Source: Sessilibacter corallicola (lineage in GTDB: Bacteria; Pseudomonadota; Gammaproteobacteria; Pseudomonadales; Cellvibrionaceae). Taken from it: a stretch of 64,000 nt of DNA. Position numbers and translations under genes: made by a program. This document shows positions 34,199 through 44,145 of the stretch, piece by piece (position 1 is the first letter of the stretch; each line of letters opens with the position of its first letter). The DNA lies in assembly GCF_021290925.1 (NCBI RefSeq), contig NZ_JAJSLX010000004.1, positions 372,001-436,000 on the forward strand. The letters run 5' to 3'. The notes beneath the pieces are model-generated. The model was not told the DNA's origin, ran no database searches, and saw only the letters and a list, made by a program, of their open reading frames with translations.

Positions 34199-36814
34199 TT
34201 GCCCAAAGAAAAGGCGGATAAAAATAACGCTGCTGTTTCACGGAATACTCCTGTCAATGATCCCTTCGCCGAACGTGAAGCTTCTCGTTATGAAAATCCC
34301 GTGCCGAGCCGGGAGTACATGCTCGAAATAATTACCAATCACCAAGGTCCCATTTCCCACGAGCAAATGTGCGACATTCTCAAGGTCACCTCAGAAGACG
34401 CCATTGAAGGCGTAAGACGTCGCTTAATTGCCATGAGTCGTGATGGCCAAATAATAAGCAATCGAAAAGGCGCTTTTGGTGCACTGAATAAAATGGATCT
34501 GACCCGAGGTCGGATTCAAGGGCACAAAGACGGTTACGGCTTTGTTTTGCCCGCCGATGGTGGCGAAGACATTTATTTGTCCAATCGACAAATGCGCCGT
34601 GTGTTCGACGGTGACGAAGTCGTGGTTCGTTCAACGTCCCGCGATCGACGTGGCCGTAAAGAAGGAACAATTGTTGAAGTTATTGCGCATAACACCAAGC
34701 AAATTGTCGGTCGATTGTTCAGTGAATCCGGCATTCATTTTGTGCGCCCAGATAATCCTCGCCTGACTCATGACGTTATGATTTCCAAGGGAAATTTGCG
34801 CGGTGCTAAGCGAGGCGAATACGTGGTTGCAGAAATTGTTCAGCAACCCGCCCGAGACAGTTTGCCCAGCGGCGATATTATCGATGTTCTCGGTGCCCAT
34901 ATGGCGCCGGGAATGGAAATTGATGTCGCTATTCGAAGTCATGAAATTCCTCATCAATGGCCGTCTGATACCCTGGCCGAAGCCGAATTACTGCCCGATG
35001 AAGTCGATGATTTAGACAAACGCAAACGCGTCGATTTAAGAAAACTGCCGTTCATTACCATTGATGGTGAAGACGCACGCGATTTCGACGATGCCGTTTA
35101 CGCCGAAACTAAGCGATCGGGCGGTTGGCGTTTGTTCGTCGCAATTGCGGATGTTTCGCACTACGTATCGCCTGATTCTGCCTTGGATCGAGAAGCAATC
35201 AATCGCGGTAATTCCGTTTACTTTCCCGATTTTGTCGTGCCTATGTTGCCAGAGGCACTGTCGAACGGTTTGTGCTCATTAAATCCGCGCGTCGACAGAC
35301 TGTGTATGGTCTGCGAAATGACCGTGAGTGCCGCCGGACGAGTCAGCGGTTACAAGTTTTACGAAGGCGTAATTCACTCTCATGAGCGCCTAACGTACAC
35401 AAAAGTTGGCAAGATGCTCAATGAGCGCGAGTCGATAAACAGTGGTATTCGAAAGCAATACAATCATGTGTTGCCAGCGGTAGATACACTGTACGATTTA
35501 TACCAAGCCCTGCGGTCTGAGCGTCAAAGCCGAGGTGCTATTGATTTCGAAACCGTAGAAACTCGAATCATTTTTGATGAAGAACGCAAAATTGATCGGA
35601 TTGTTCCCGTTGAGCGCAACGATGCCCACAAGCTGATTGAAGAGTGTATGTTGTGTGCCAATGTGTGTGCGGCAAGGTTATTGGAAAAAGCCGAAATCGA
35701 CGCGCTTTATCGAGTGCACGAAGGCCCCTCGGATGAAAAGCTAGAGAATCTAAAAGAATTTTTGGCCAGCGCCGGATTATCCATGCGCGGGCGAGGGCGA
35801 CCAAAACCTGCGGACTTCCAAGCAATACTGGCCGCAATTGACGGCCGCCCAGATGCGCATTTAATTCAAATGGTCATGCTGCGAAGCATGTCACAGGCGA
35901 AATATCAGCCAGACAATCAAGGCCACTTTGGTCTGTCTTATACCGCGTATACTCATTTTACCTCGCCCATTCGCCGTTACCCGGATTTGATGGTGCATCG
36001 TGCGATTCGTTATTTATTGCGTGCTGGCGCAGATGGCGAAGAATTTACTGCTCGCGTTGAACGACATTTACAGCCAATTAAAGGTGCACGGAAATTAAAA
36101 CGTGCACAAATTTATCCCTATGACATCAATGCCGTTTTGCAGTTGGGTGAACAGTGTTCGATTACAGAACGACGCGCAGACGATGCAACTCGCGAAGTGG
36201 TTAGCTGGCTGAAATGCGAATTTTTAAGAAATCACGTTGGCGATGAATTCGATGGCGTCGTCAGTGCGGTGACAAATTTTGGTTTATTCGTTGAACTCAA
36301 AGATTTGTACGTTGAAGGTCTTATTCATGTTACCGCCTTGCCTGGGGATTATTATCACTACGAACAAGCGCATCATCGCTTAATTGGTGAGCGCACTCGC
36401 AAGGTATTTCGTTTGGGCGACGAACTCAAAGTTCGCGTTGTTGCGGTAAATCTGGACGAGCGAAAAGTTGATTTTGAATTGGTTGAGTTAAAGCCTAAGA
36501 AAAAAATCAAAGTGAGTTCAAAAGCGCAATTACTGGCTGAAATGCACGAGCAAGAGCGCGCGCGCAAATCCGGTGGCCGTAATCCAAAAGAATTGAAACC
36601 GCGTAAACGACCCGCTCAACCAGGAGCAAAAAACAGTCGAGCCTTAAAACAAGATTTATTAACTGAGGCCAAATCGGGCGCTAAAAAAGAAGCCGATGAA
36701 AAAGCCCCAGTAAAACCTAAAAAGAAACCCAAGAAAGCAAAACCGAAATCAACGGCGGCTAAAAAACAGCGAGCAAAATCTCGCACAGTGAAAGCAAAGA
36801 AGAAGCGAAAATAA
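34199..36814 (+). CDS. rnr: Ribonuclease R
   Basis: An 871-residue RNase R, a processive 3'-5' exoribonuclease that degrades structured RNA. In order: an N-terminal HTH (SREYMLEIITNHQGPISHEQM), two cold-shock OB domains, the RNB catalytic domain with FITIDGEDARDFDDAV (the Asp cluster that holds Mg2+), and an S1 domain (GVVSAVTNFGLFVEL), then a Lys-rich tail of about 90 residues. I chose TTG 34199, where AGGA sits 8 bases upstream and the sequence starts like other RNase R proteins; a TTG at 34142 adds 19 residues without a ribosome binding site. Confidence 0.95.
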   Translation: MPKEKADKNNAAVSRNTPVNDPFAEREASRYENPVPSREYMLEIITNHQGPISHEQMCDILKVTSEDAIEGVRRRLIAMSRDGQIISNRKGAFGALNKMDLTRGRIQGHKDGYGFVLPADGGEDIYLSNRQMRRVFDGDEVVVRSTSRDRRGRKEGTIVEVIAHNTKQIVGRLFSESGIHFVRPDNPRLTHDVMISKGNLRGAKRGEYVVAEIVQQPARDSLPSGDIIDVLGAHMAPGMEIDVAIRSHEIPHQWPSDTLAEAELLPDEVDDLDKRKRVDLRKLPFITIDGEDARDFDDAVYAETKRSGGWRLFVAIADVSHYVSPDSALDREAINRGNSVYFPDFVVPMLPEALSNGLCSLNPRVDRLCMVCEMTVSAAGRVSGYKFYEGVIHSHERLTYTKVGKMLNERESINSGIRKQYNHVLPAVDTLYDLYQALRSERQSRGAIDFETVETRIIFDEERKIDRIVPVERNDAHKLIEECMLCANVCAARLLEKAEIDALYRVHEGPSDEKLENLKEFLASAGLSMRGRGRPKPADFQAILAAIDGRPDAHLIQMVMLRSMSQAKYQPDNQGHFGLSYTAYTHFTSPIRRYPDLMVHRAIRYLLRAGADGEEFTARVERHLQPIKGARKLKRAQIYPYDINAVLQLGEQCSITERRADDATREVVSWLKCEFLRNHVGDEFDGVVSAVTNFGLFVELKDLYVEGLIHVTALPGDYYHYEQAHHRLIGERTRKVFRLGDELKVRVVAVNLDERKVDFELVELKPKKKIKVSSKAQLLAEMHEQERARKSGGRNPKELKPRKRPAQPGAKNSRALKQDLLTEAKSGAKKEADEKAPVKPKKKPKKAKPKSTAAKKQRAKSRTVKAKKKRK

Positions 36815-36934
36815 TATTTGAGCGGAGGTGGGGTGACAAGTCGGTACGCGTGTATGTTGAGTCTGATCTTTTGGGTATAATTTCTGGCTTAGCCGTTGGG
36901 CTTAAACCAGATCATTAATTATCGAGAGAATACA

Positions 36935-37690
36935 TTGGCCAAATTAGAATCAGTGTACGGCTTGCACGCCGTTCATTCATTGCTCAAATCGTCACCTTAT
37001 CGCGTTGTTGAGTTGAAAGTATTAAAAGACAGAAGCGATAGAAGACTTCAGCAGATTCTGAGCTTAGCCGAACAAAATGGAATCTCCGTACAAAGCTTAA
37101 AGCGTGCATCATTGGATAAGATTGCCGACGGCAACCACCAGGGTGTTGTTGCTATGGCGACTCCCGGTGAAAGTTACACCGAGAGCTATCTCGATACATT
37201 GCTCGCGACAGCGAGTGCTGAAAATACCAATTTGTTGTTTTTGGTTCTCGATGGCGTAACAGACCCTCATAATTTAGGTGCGTGTTTGCGCAGTGCCGAA
37301 GCTGCCGGAGCGGCTGCTGTGATTGCACCTAAAGACAATTCTGCCAGCTTAAATACCGTTGCCAGAAAAGTATCGAGCGGTGCGTCTGATTCCATTCCTT
37401 ATATTACTGTGACTAATTTGTCGCGCTCACTGAAAACCATGCAAGAGCAGGGTGTTTGGGTGGTTGGTGCCGCTGGCGAAGCCGAAAATTCTTTGTATTC
37501 TTTAGATCTTACCGGCGCTATTGCGTTAGTGATGGGGGCTGAGGGCAAAGGTCTGCGTCGCTTAACACGGGAAACCTGCGATCATCTTGCGAAATTACCA
37601 ATGGCAGGTGAGGTATCCAGTTTGAATGTGTCTGTTGCTGCTGGGGTTTTTCTCTACGAAGCAGTGCGACAAAGAGTGAAAGGCCGTTAG
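36935..37690 (+). CDS. rlmB: 23S rRNA 2'-O-ribose G2251 methyltransferase
   Basis: A 251-residue SpoU/TrmH-family (SPOUT) methyltransferase that modifies G2251 in 23S rRNA. The N-terminal substrate-binding part begins LESVYGLHAVHSLLKS; the catalytic knot motifs are LDGVTDPHNLGACLRSAEAAG, LVMGAEGKGLRR and MAGEVSSLNVSVAAGVFLYEA. The start is TTG 36935, giving the usual family length; the longer frame from TTG 36896 adds 13 residues. It follows rnr in the same order seen in E. coli and other gammaproteobacteria. Confidence 0.95.
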   Translation: MAKLESVYGLHAVHSLLKSSPYRVVELKVLKDRSDRRLQQILSLAEQNGISVQSLKRASLDKIADGNHQGVVAMATPGESYTESYLDTLLATASAENTNLLFLVLDGVTDPHNLGACLRSAEAAGAAAVIAPKDNSASLNTVARKVSSGASDSIPYITVTNLSRSLKTMQEQGVWVVGAAGEAENSLYSLDLTGAIALVMGAEGKGLRRLTRETCDHLAKLPMAGEVSSLNVSVAAGVFLYEAVRQRVKGR

Positions 37691-38315
37691 CAGAGATTCC
37701 TTAATAAAATCTCTTTCAATGGCGTTAAAACCTACTGTTATTTTAGGCGGGTTAGTAGATAGGTTAGAGCTTAATTTTTAGTCGACTGTTTCAATGTTTA
37801 AAGCTTCCAATGTCTAAAGCTCCTTGAGCAGTCGGTTTGTGTTATTTCAGATTGTTTTCGCTTTTCTTCTTTGTTAAAACGCATACAATAATCATTCTCA
37901 TTATATGCTCTGCCGCAATTTCCATCAAAACGAACGTTTGAATCGAAAATAGAGACGAGCTGGCGCTCCATTCGTCAACCATTGGCGTATTACAGGCGTC
38001 TACGCTCAAGTATTTTGTTTCTGCAATGACCGATAGCTCAACTTTGTAGTCATAGCTTAAATGATTGTGGTCGTATTGGGACTAACAACAATATGTAATC
38101 AACGGTAAGTAATTGATAAGAATCCTGCCCAGATTGGGATCTAAATCGTTTTACTCACACATTTTCGTTGTAATACCTGTTAATTGTCAGGTACTTGTAA
38201 ACTATTTCGTTTTTAAACTACGTAGTCAAAATTGTGCTGAACGCGTATAGAAATGGCGGGCTGAAGTGCTTTTGTGCTATTTCTGATCAAAATTATTTGT
38301 ACATTGGTAATCTGA
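37691..38315. other. Long intergenic region between rlmB and efflux genes
   Basis: No gene with a start codon is convincing. It contains a Fur-box-like palindrome (37887-37905) and, on the minus strand, an 80-codon open frame (37842-38081) with protein-like composition but no start. The promoter of the efflux pair should be near the right end. Confidence 0.4.
37887..37905. promoter_or_regulatory. Fur-box-like palindrome
   Basis: AATAATCATTCTCATTATA resembles Fur boxes (GATAATCATTCTCATTATC type) and sits in a larger palindrome GCATA...TATGC. No gene starts nearby: the next start is 411 bases downstream. A target cannot be named. Confidence 0.35.
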
Positions 38316-39491
38316 ATGAAAGTTAAAAAAATTGCCAGGGTTGTTTTACCTATTGTTATCGTTTTCGCAGGAATCGGTATAAACAAAGCAATTGTGGCTA
38401 CCGCTAGCCCTCCCGATAACGAAATTACCGCTGATATCGTTCCGACGGTGAGTGTTGAAAGTGTGATCGCATCTGATTACCAGTTGCTCTTGTCCGCCCA
38501 TGGCGCTGTTGAGCCCATTGAAATTACTCAATTGTCGGCCAAGGTCAGTGGCGAGGTCGTCAGTTGGCACGAAAGCTTTGTTGAGGGTGGTTTGATCAAA
38601 AGTGGGGAACGCCTGTTTTCCATTGATAAAGACGTCTACGAAGCCGCAGTGTTGCAAGCAGAAGCCAACTTGATTTCGGCCAATGCCGGCTTGATCGAAG
38701 AAGAAGCTATGGCCGATGTAGCTCGCGATGAAGCCAAGCGTAATCCGAACAAAAAATACACCGATTTGTTCCTGAGAAAACCGCAACTGTTGAGCGCCAA
38801 AGCCAGCGTAAAGTCGGCAGAAGCTCAACTCAAAGCGGCCAAAAAAGATCTCGCAAATTGCGAGGTTTACGCACCGTTTGATTCGTTAGTTGTTGCCAGA
38901 GACATTGGTGTTGGTCAGTTTTTAGTGGCTGGTACCTCAGTGGCGGTACTTTACAACATTGAAAGCGCGAAAATTGTTGCACCCATCGCCGGATTTGACA
39001 GTGCATTTTTACCCGAAGATCTCTCTGGGGTAGAGGTGACGGTATCGGATCAAAGCCTTAACGGTGTTACGCGTGAGGGTTTTATAAAGCATGACCTCGG
39101 AGTTATCGATGAAGACACTCGCATGTCTTCTTTGGTTATTGAAGTGACTGATCCGTACGGCATTCAAAATTCAGAGCCCGCACTAAAATTCGGCAGCTAC
39201 GCCAATATTACCTTTCCGGGAAAAACTCTCCATCAAGTGTATCGCCTACCGCAAGAGCTGGTGAACAATCGCACTGTATGGGTCGTGAATGAATCTTCGC
39301 AATTGGAATCGCGAAAAGTACAAGTGATTCGAGAGCAAGGCGAGTTCTTTTTTATTGGCTCTGGCCTCTTTGATGACGACCGAGTTGTAATCACACCGCC
39401 CGAGTACCCGCAACGTGGTATGTCCGTAAAAATCCAGCCTAAAGATAAAGATGAGGTTGGGGCACAAGTCAGTACTAGCAATGTGCGCTAG
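38316..39491 (+). CDS. RND efflux periplasmic adaptor (MFP)
   Basis: A 391-residue membrane fusion protein that links an RND pump to an outer-membrane channel. An N-terminal membrane anchor (residues about 8-28) is followed by the lipoyl half-motif VEPIEITQLSAKVSGEVVSWHESFVEGGLIKSG, a helical hairpin (about 105-170), and the second lipoyl half (ANCEVYAPFDSLVVARDIGVGQFL). A beta-barrel region follows to the end. Its stop is 11 bases from the RND pump gene, so they form an operon. No outer-membrane factor gene follows. Confidence 0.92.
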   Translation: MKVKKIARVVLPIVIVFAGIGINKAIVATASPPDNEITADIVPTVSVESVIASDYQLLLSAHGAVEPIEITQLSAKVSGEVVSWHESFVEGGLIKSGERLFSIDKDVYEAAVLQAEANLISANAGLIEEEAMADVARDEAKRNPNKKYTDLFLRKPQLLSAKASVKSAEAQLKAAKKDLANCEVYAPFDSLVVARDIGVGQFLVAGTSVAVLYNIESAKIVAPIAGFDSAFLPEDLSGVEVTVSDQSLNGVTREGFIKHDLGVIDEDTRMSSLVIEVTDPYGIQNSEPALKFGSYANITFPGKTLHQVYRLPQELVNNRTVWVVNESSQLESRKVQVIREQGEFFFIGSGLFDDDRVVITPPEYPQRGMSVKIQPKDKDEVGAQVSTSNVR

Positions 39492-39502
39492 AGGAATTAT
39501 TT

Positions 39503-42500
39503 ATGTCAGAAAATACATCTGAACAGCCTCAAAATCCAAACGAGCACAATTTTTCAGACGCCGATTTTGAAGACTCTAAAAAAGGCTTAATTGGCTATTT
39601 TGCCCACAATTCCGTTGCCGCCAATTTGTTGATGGTTGCCATCATTATTTTGGGAATTTTTGCGTTTCTGACCGTTCAGCGGCAAATGTTTCCGAATACT
39701 GAATTAAACACCATCAATGTAACGGCGAATTATCCGGGTACTTCTCCTCAAGAAATTGAAGAAAGTATTTTGGTTAAAATCGAAGAGTCACTGAAAGACG
39801 TTACCGAAATTGATAAAAGTATTTCTCGATCTTATCGCGGTACAGGCACGGTCACTCTTGAAATTGACTCCGACGCTGATTTAGCAGAAGTACTCGACAA
39901 AGTAAAACTCCGGGTTGATGGCGTTGCTACGTTTCCTGCGGCAATGGAGCCAATACTCGTTTCTCAACAGGAATTTCAACAATCGGTTATCGAAATTTCG
40001 GTGGTTGGCGATTTACCTCTGTACGAATTAAAACCGTTTGCCGAAGAAATTCGCGACGAGTTACTGCAACAATCGAATGTATCTTTAGTCAACGTATTCG
40101 CCCCTGAATACGAAATTGCAATTGAAATCGATCCCGATACTTTACGCAAATACAACCTCACCATCAGCGATGTCACCCAATCGATTCGCAATTATTCAAC
40201 CAATATTTCTGCCGGTGAGCTTCGTACCGATTCGGGTTTGATTTCTGTTCGTATTGAAAACCAATCTTATCGCGGTGAAGACTTTCGCGATATTCCGGTA
40301 AAAATCGGAGAAAACGGCGCGAAAGTATTGCTCAGCGATGTTGCTAATATTCGTGATGAATTCGAAGAGGGACAGTATTACTTTCAATATTCTGGCGTAA
40401 ACGCCATTCACATTGATGTCAACGCGACCAAAGAGCAGAGCATCGGTGACGTTGCTGGCACAGTGAAACGCTACATTGAACAGAAAAATGCGACCTTGCC
40501 ACAAGGCGTAGAAATTAAGGTATTGGTTGATCTTACCTATTACCTGGATGCGCGCTTAGACATGATGCTAGAAAACCTGTTGTTAGGGGCCATTCTAGTC
40601 GCCATTATGTTGTCGATTTTTCTACGCATTAAATTGGCATTTTGGGTCATGCTCGGCTTGCCTGTGTGTTTCCTGGGGGCGCTGCTGTTTATGCCGGCAT
40701 TCGACGTCACCATCAATATCGTCTCGCTATTTGCATTTATTATGGTGCTGGGGATTGTGGTCGACGACGCCATTGTTATCGGTGAAAGTGTTTATACCCA
40801 AGTTGAAAAAACCGGCGGTGGTGTTGTTAGCGTTGTAAGAGGAACCCGAAAAGTAGCAACACCGGCAACGTTTGGTGTGCTTACAACGATGGCTGTTTTT
40901 GCTCCGTTTACCTTGTCCTCTGGCCCAGACAGCGCTCGTTTTGTCGGTATCGCGGTTGTCGCAATTCTGTGTTTGTTCTTTAGCTTGATTGAATCCAAGC
41001 TGATACTGCCAGCTCACTTGGCGCACACAAAATTTGCACCAGAGAAACCAGATTCTTGGCGATCTAAGTTCAATGCTAAGTTCATGAACTTTATTAATGT
41101 TCGTTATCGAGGTTTCTTAGAAAAATGTCTTAACCAGCGATGGACTGCCATTAGCTTAATTTTAGCGTTTTTTATTGTCAGTATTTCGCTGCTCAGTTCG
41201 AACTTGGTTCGATTTATTCCGATTCCTCAAGTGCCGCACGATTTTCCTTCAATAAAAATTGAGATGAATGAAAACGTCTCTGATGAAGCAATTATCAGTG
41301 CGCTTAACGAAGTGGAAGATATTGTCTGGGAAGTTGAAAAAGAAAATATCGAAACCTTTGGTCGAGGCATGGTTCGAGACGTGTTGGCCTTTAACGAAGG
41401 CCGTGTCGATGGGCAAATTGTGATCCCCTTGGTTGACGAAGAATTACGCGATTTGACGGCTTTTGATTTGGCTCGCCAATGGCGAGAAAAACTGCCAGAG
41501 ATTCCGGGGTTACGCTCGATCACAATTCTTGATGACGTTAATGATCAGGGCGATGGCAGTGGCGAGATCGGCTATCTCTTCTACGGTGAGAACTTAGACG
41601 AACTCAACACCGCAGGCCGTGAATTTATGGACTTGATGCGTCAAATTCCGGGAATCTACGACGTCAGTTCTACGATTGATCCGGTTGGCAAAGAGGTACA
41701 ATTACGGTTGTTGCCAGTTGCTTACGATTTGGGATTGAGTCTTGCCGACATTGCTAATCAGGTTGGAGTGAGTTTCTACGGTGGTGAAGCGCAGCGAGTG
41801 ATTCGCGATGGTGACGAGATTCGTGTCATGGTTCGCTATCCCGAATTAACCAGAAGCGCGTATTCGTCATTGAAGTACACGGTAATCAGAACACCCAATG
41901 GCCGAGAAGTTATGTTGGGTGATGTGGTTACTTTGGTTGAAACACCGGGAATCAGTTACATCCGGCGCGAAGAAGGGTTCCGAAGTGTCTACGTGGGTGC
42001 TTCCATTGACGAACAGGTCATTGAACCCGGCGAAGCGGGTAAGCAAGTTCGTGAAAAAGTACTGCCGGTTATTTTGGATAAGTACCCAGACGTTAAAACG
42101 CAATTGGGTGGTGATTTAGAAGATCAGCAACAACAGCAACTGGAGCAAATGGCGTTTGCCGTTGCGGCTATGTTGTTGGTGTACATCCTGTTGGCGATTC
42201 CTCTGAAAAGCTACGTGCAACCGTTGATTATTATGTCCGTCATTCCATTCAGCATTATTGGTGCATTATGGGGGCATTATATTCTCGGCTTGGATTTGAG
42301 CATGATGTCTACGTTTGGCCTGATTGCGGCAGCGGGCGTGGTGGTGAATGACAGTTTGGTGTTGACCGATTACATCAATCAGTTGAGAGCCCAAGGTGTG
42401 GCAACGCGTCGAGCCGTTATCGAAGCTGGCTGTGCTCGATTTAGAGCGATTACGCTAACGTCAATTACCACGTTTGCCGGTGTTATGCCGATTATGTTTG

Positions 42501-42679
42501 AAACCAGCTTACAAGCTCAGTTCGTGATCCCAATGGCCGTTGCTCTTGGATCGTCGGTATTGTTTGCCACGGTACTGACGCTGATTATGGTGCCTTGCCT
42601 GTATTTGGTTTTCCAAGATATTGGCAGCTTGTTTAAGTCAAGAAAGGGTGTGGAACTGTCGGCGGAAGTGGGGATTTAA
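39503..42679 (+). CDS. RND-family efflux permease
   Basis: A 1058-residue AcrB-type RND transporter with the two-fold repeat of six helices plus large periplasmic loops. Helix 4 carries GIVVDDAIVIGE, the conserved DD proton-relay pair; the second half has the matching GVVVNDSLVLTDY. The N-terminal extension (about 35 residues, Asn/Glu-rich) before the first helix (AANLLMVAIIILG) is longer than usual. It belongs to the group with short-name hydrophobe/multidrug pumps, but substrates cannot be predicted. ATG 39503 has GAGGAA 10-15 bases upstream. Confidence 0.93.
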   Translation: MSENTSEQPQNPNEHNFSDADFEDSKKGLIGYFAHNSVAANLLMVAIIILGIFAFLTVQRQMFPNTELNTINVTANYPGTSPQEIEESILVKIEESLKDVTEIDKSISRSYRGTGTVTLEIDSDADLAEVLDKVKLRVDGVATFPAAMEPILVSQQEFQQSVIEISVVGDLPLYELKPFAEEIRDELLQQSNVSLVNVFAPEYEIAIEIDPDTLRKYNLTISDVTQSIRNYSTNISAGELRTDSGLISVRIENQSYRGEDFRDIPVKIGENGAKVLLSDVANIRDEFEEGQYYFQYSGVNAIHIDVNATKEQSIGDVAGTVKRYIEQKNATLPQGVEIKVLVDLTYYLDARLDMMLENLLLGAILVAIMLSIFLRIKLAFWVMLGLPVCFLGALLFMPAFDVTINIVSLFAFIMVLGIVVDDAIVIGESVYTQVEKTGGGVVSVVRGTRKVATPATFGVLTTMAVFAPFTLSSGPDSARFVGIAVVAILCLFFSLIESKLILPAHLAHTKFAPEKPDSWRSKFNAKFMNFINVRYRGFLEKCLNQRWTAISLILAFFIVSISLLSSNLVRFIPIPQVPHDFPSIKIEMNENVSDEAIISALNEVEDIVWEVEKENIETFGRGMVRDVLAFNEGRVDGQIVIPLVDEELRDLTAFDLARQWREKLPEIPGLRSITILDDVNDQGDGSGEIGYLFYGENLDELNTAGREFMDLMRQIPGIYDVSSTIDPVGKEVQLRLLPVAYDLGLSLADIANQVGVSFYGGEAQRVIRDGDEIRVMVRYPELTRSAYSSLKYTVIRTPNGREVMLGDVVTLVETPGISYIRREEGFRSVYVGASIDEQVIEPGEAGKQVREKVLPVILDKYPDVKTQLGGDLEDQQQQQLEQMAFAVAAMLLVYILLAIPLKSYVQPLIIMSVIPFSIIGALWGHYILGLDLSMMSTFGLIAAAGVVVNDSLVLTDYINQLRAQGVATRRAVIEAGCARFRAITLTSITTFAGVMPIMFETSLQAQFVIPMAVALGSSVLFATVLTLIMVPCLYLVFQDIGSLFKSRKGVELSAEVGI

Positions 42680-42760
42680 TAATCCTGAAGGTTCTGTAGA
42701 AGTTTTGTGTTAATTCGCAAATAAGTTATCCATGTAAACTACCCCTATGAGTGACCAATA

Positions 42761-42787
42761 AAAAAAGCCGCATTAGCGGCTTTTTTT
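42761..42787. terminator. Bidirectional intrinsic terminator
   Basis: AGCCGC (42766-42771) pairs with GCGGCT (42776-42781), flanked by an A-run and a T-run of seven. It lies between the RND pump gene and the convergent DUF599 gene. Confidence 0.92.
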
Positions 42788-42814
42788 GTTTGGCGGTAAT
42801 TCACTCGTGCTTAA

Positions 42815-43546
42815 TTAAAGCTGTTTAATGTCTTGGCTGACTTGTAATAACGCTTTCATGGTGCTGGATTGAAACTCTCGTTGATACAAAACCCAAACAA
42901 CAACGGCAACAGCAATCACAAAAACAATTGGGTGAATAAACCAACCCAGGCAAGCCATTGAAAAATAAAAAGCTCTCAAACCAAAATTGTAGCTGTGAGA
43001 AGCTTGATCAAAAACCTTTGCTCCGTGTTTTACCAGCACAGCAAATTCTTTGCGTTCCACTTGTGGCGCCAACGGCGTTGCACCAATAATGACACCACAG
43101 AACCCAAATTGCCGTAACGACCAAGTAAAGGTGAAAAACGCGTATACAAAAATTAATGCCAACAGCAGCAGCTTTAATTGCACTTCTTCAGAGGTTGACG
43201 GCGTTGTTATGTGTAAATTAGATAAAACCAAATTGACCTTATCGACCGAAGCCAACATCGTAAAAATACCCGCCAATACTAATATGCTGGTACTAGCCAT
43301 AAAGGCGACGTTGCGTTCCAAGTTGGCGATGATCGACGCATCTGCGACTCGGGCGTCACGATGAATTAATTCTTCCATCCAATTAACGCGCAAGCTGTGC
43401 ATTGTCGAGGCTATGCAGTGTGATTTCTTCGCCATGTGTCGGGCGAATCGAGCGTAACCTATCCAACAGCCAAAAAACCACGTAATGCAGCCAACGTTAA
43501 CCCAGTTAACCAATGTTAAATCGAATTCAAATTCGAGTAATTCCAT
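42815..43546 (-). CDS. DUF599 membrane protein
   Basis: A 243-residue, four-helix membrane protein of the DUF599 family. Typical segments are MHSLRVNWMEELIHRDARVADASIIANLERNVAFMAS near residue 48-85, followed by two hydrophobic helices and a late GLRAFYFSMACLGWFIHP. The function of the family is unknown. ATG 43546 was chosen; a TTG 15 bases upstream (43561) is the longer alternative. Confidence 0.85.
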   Translation of the reverse strand: MELLEFEFDLTLVNWVNVGCITWFFGCWIGYARFARHMAKKSHCIASTMHSLRVNWMEELIHRDARVADASIIANLERNVAFMASTSILVLAGIFTMLASVDKVNLVLSNLHITTPSTSEEVQLKLLLLALIFVYAFFTFTWSLRQFGFCGVIIGATPLAPQVERKEFAVLVKHGAKVFDQASHSYNFGLRAFYFSMACLGWFIHPIVFVIAVAVVVWVLYQREFQSSTMKALLQVSQDIKQL

Positions 43547-44145
43547 GCTTATAAAATCCAACCCTATAAAAGTAGTGTGATGAGGTGGTAACGAACCTTC
43601 TTGTTAATCAGAGATCCCTAAAATTAATTGCTGTAAACGTTGTTTTTCTCAAGTGTATAAAATGGCACAAACTCAATAGACGGTATTTTCAAATTTCTAC
43701 AGCTGCGGTCTATTTTCTATAGTTACAGTCTATTTTCTATGGCTACAATCTATGTTGTGCTAAGCAGTAAACAACGGTAAAACAAGCGTAAATGGTCATC
43801 GTCAGTTACGAAAATTGGAACGTCGTAAATGTGTATTTTGCGCGAAACCTAACGTCAAATACTGTGTGACCACGGTAACTATTGAGCTAATCACCGATTC
43901 TTATCAGTTAAGCAAATCATTGTTAAATTATTGCTGATAAAGTGCCAGAAAATGAGAGAAAAAATCAGGATAAGGCGTTCCTAATAGTCTAACCAGCCTA
44001 TTATCTAACACTCTATATCAGTGAGCAATAATTTACCGAGTTTGAATCTTGTGGTTATTTGAAATCTTATTTTTAAAGCCACTAGCGCGCTGTTGACGAT
44101 CTGCTAATCTCAAATTGTACGAGGTCGTTAATATGGGTTATTGAA
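43547..44145. other. Intergenic region, divergent genes
   Basis: No frame is convincing. It contains a three-unit 20-bp repeat (43702-43761), a GTTAATCAGAGATCCCTA segment at 43603-43620 that resembles the tip of element A, and presumably the promoters of DUF599 and the chemotaxis receptor. Confidence 0.45.
43702..43761. repeat. Three 20-bp tandem repeats
   Basis: Units share TCTATTTTCTAT (43709-43720 and 43729-43740), with a third, degenerate unit at 43742-43761. Period is exactly 20 bases. It lies about 390 bases upstream of the chemotaxis receptor gene. Confidence 0.7.
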
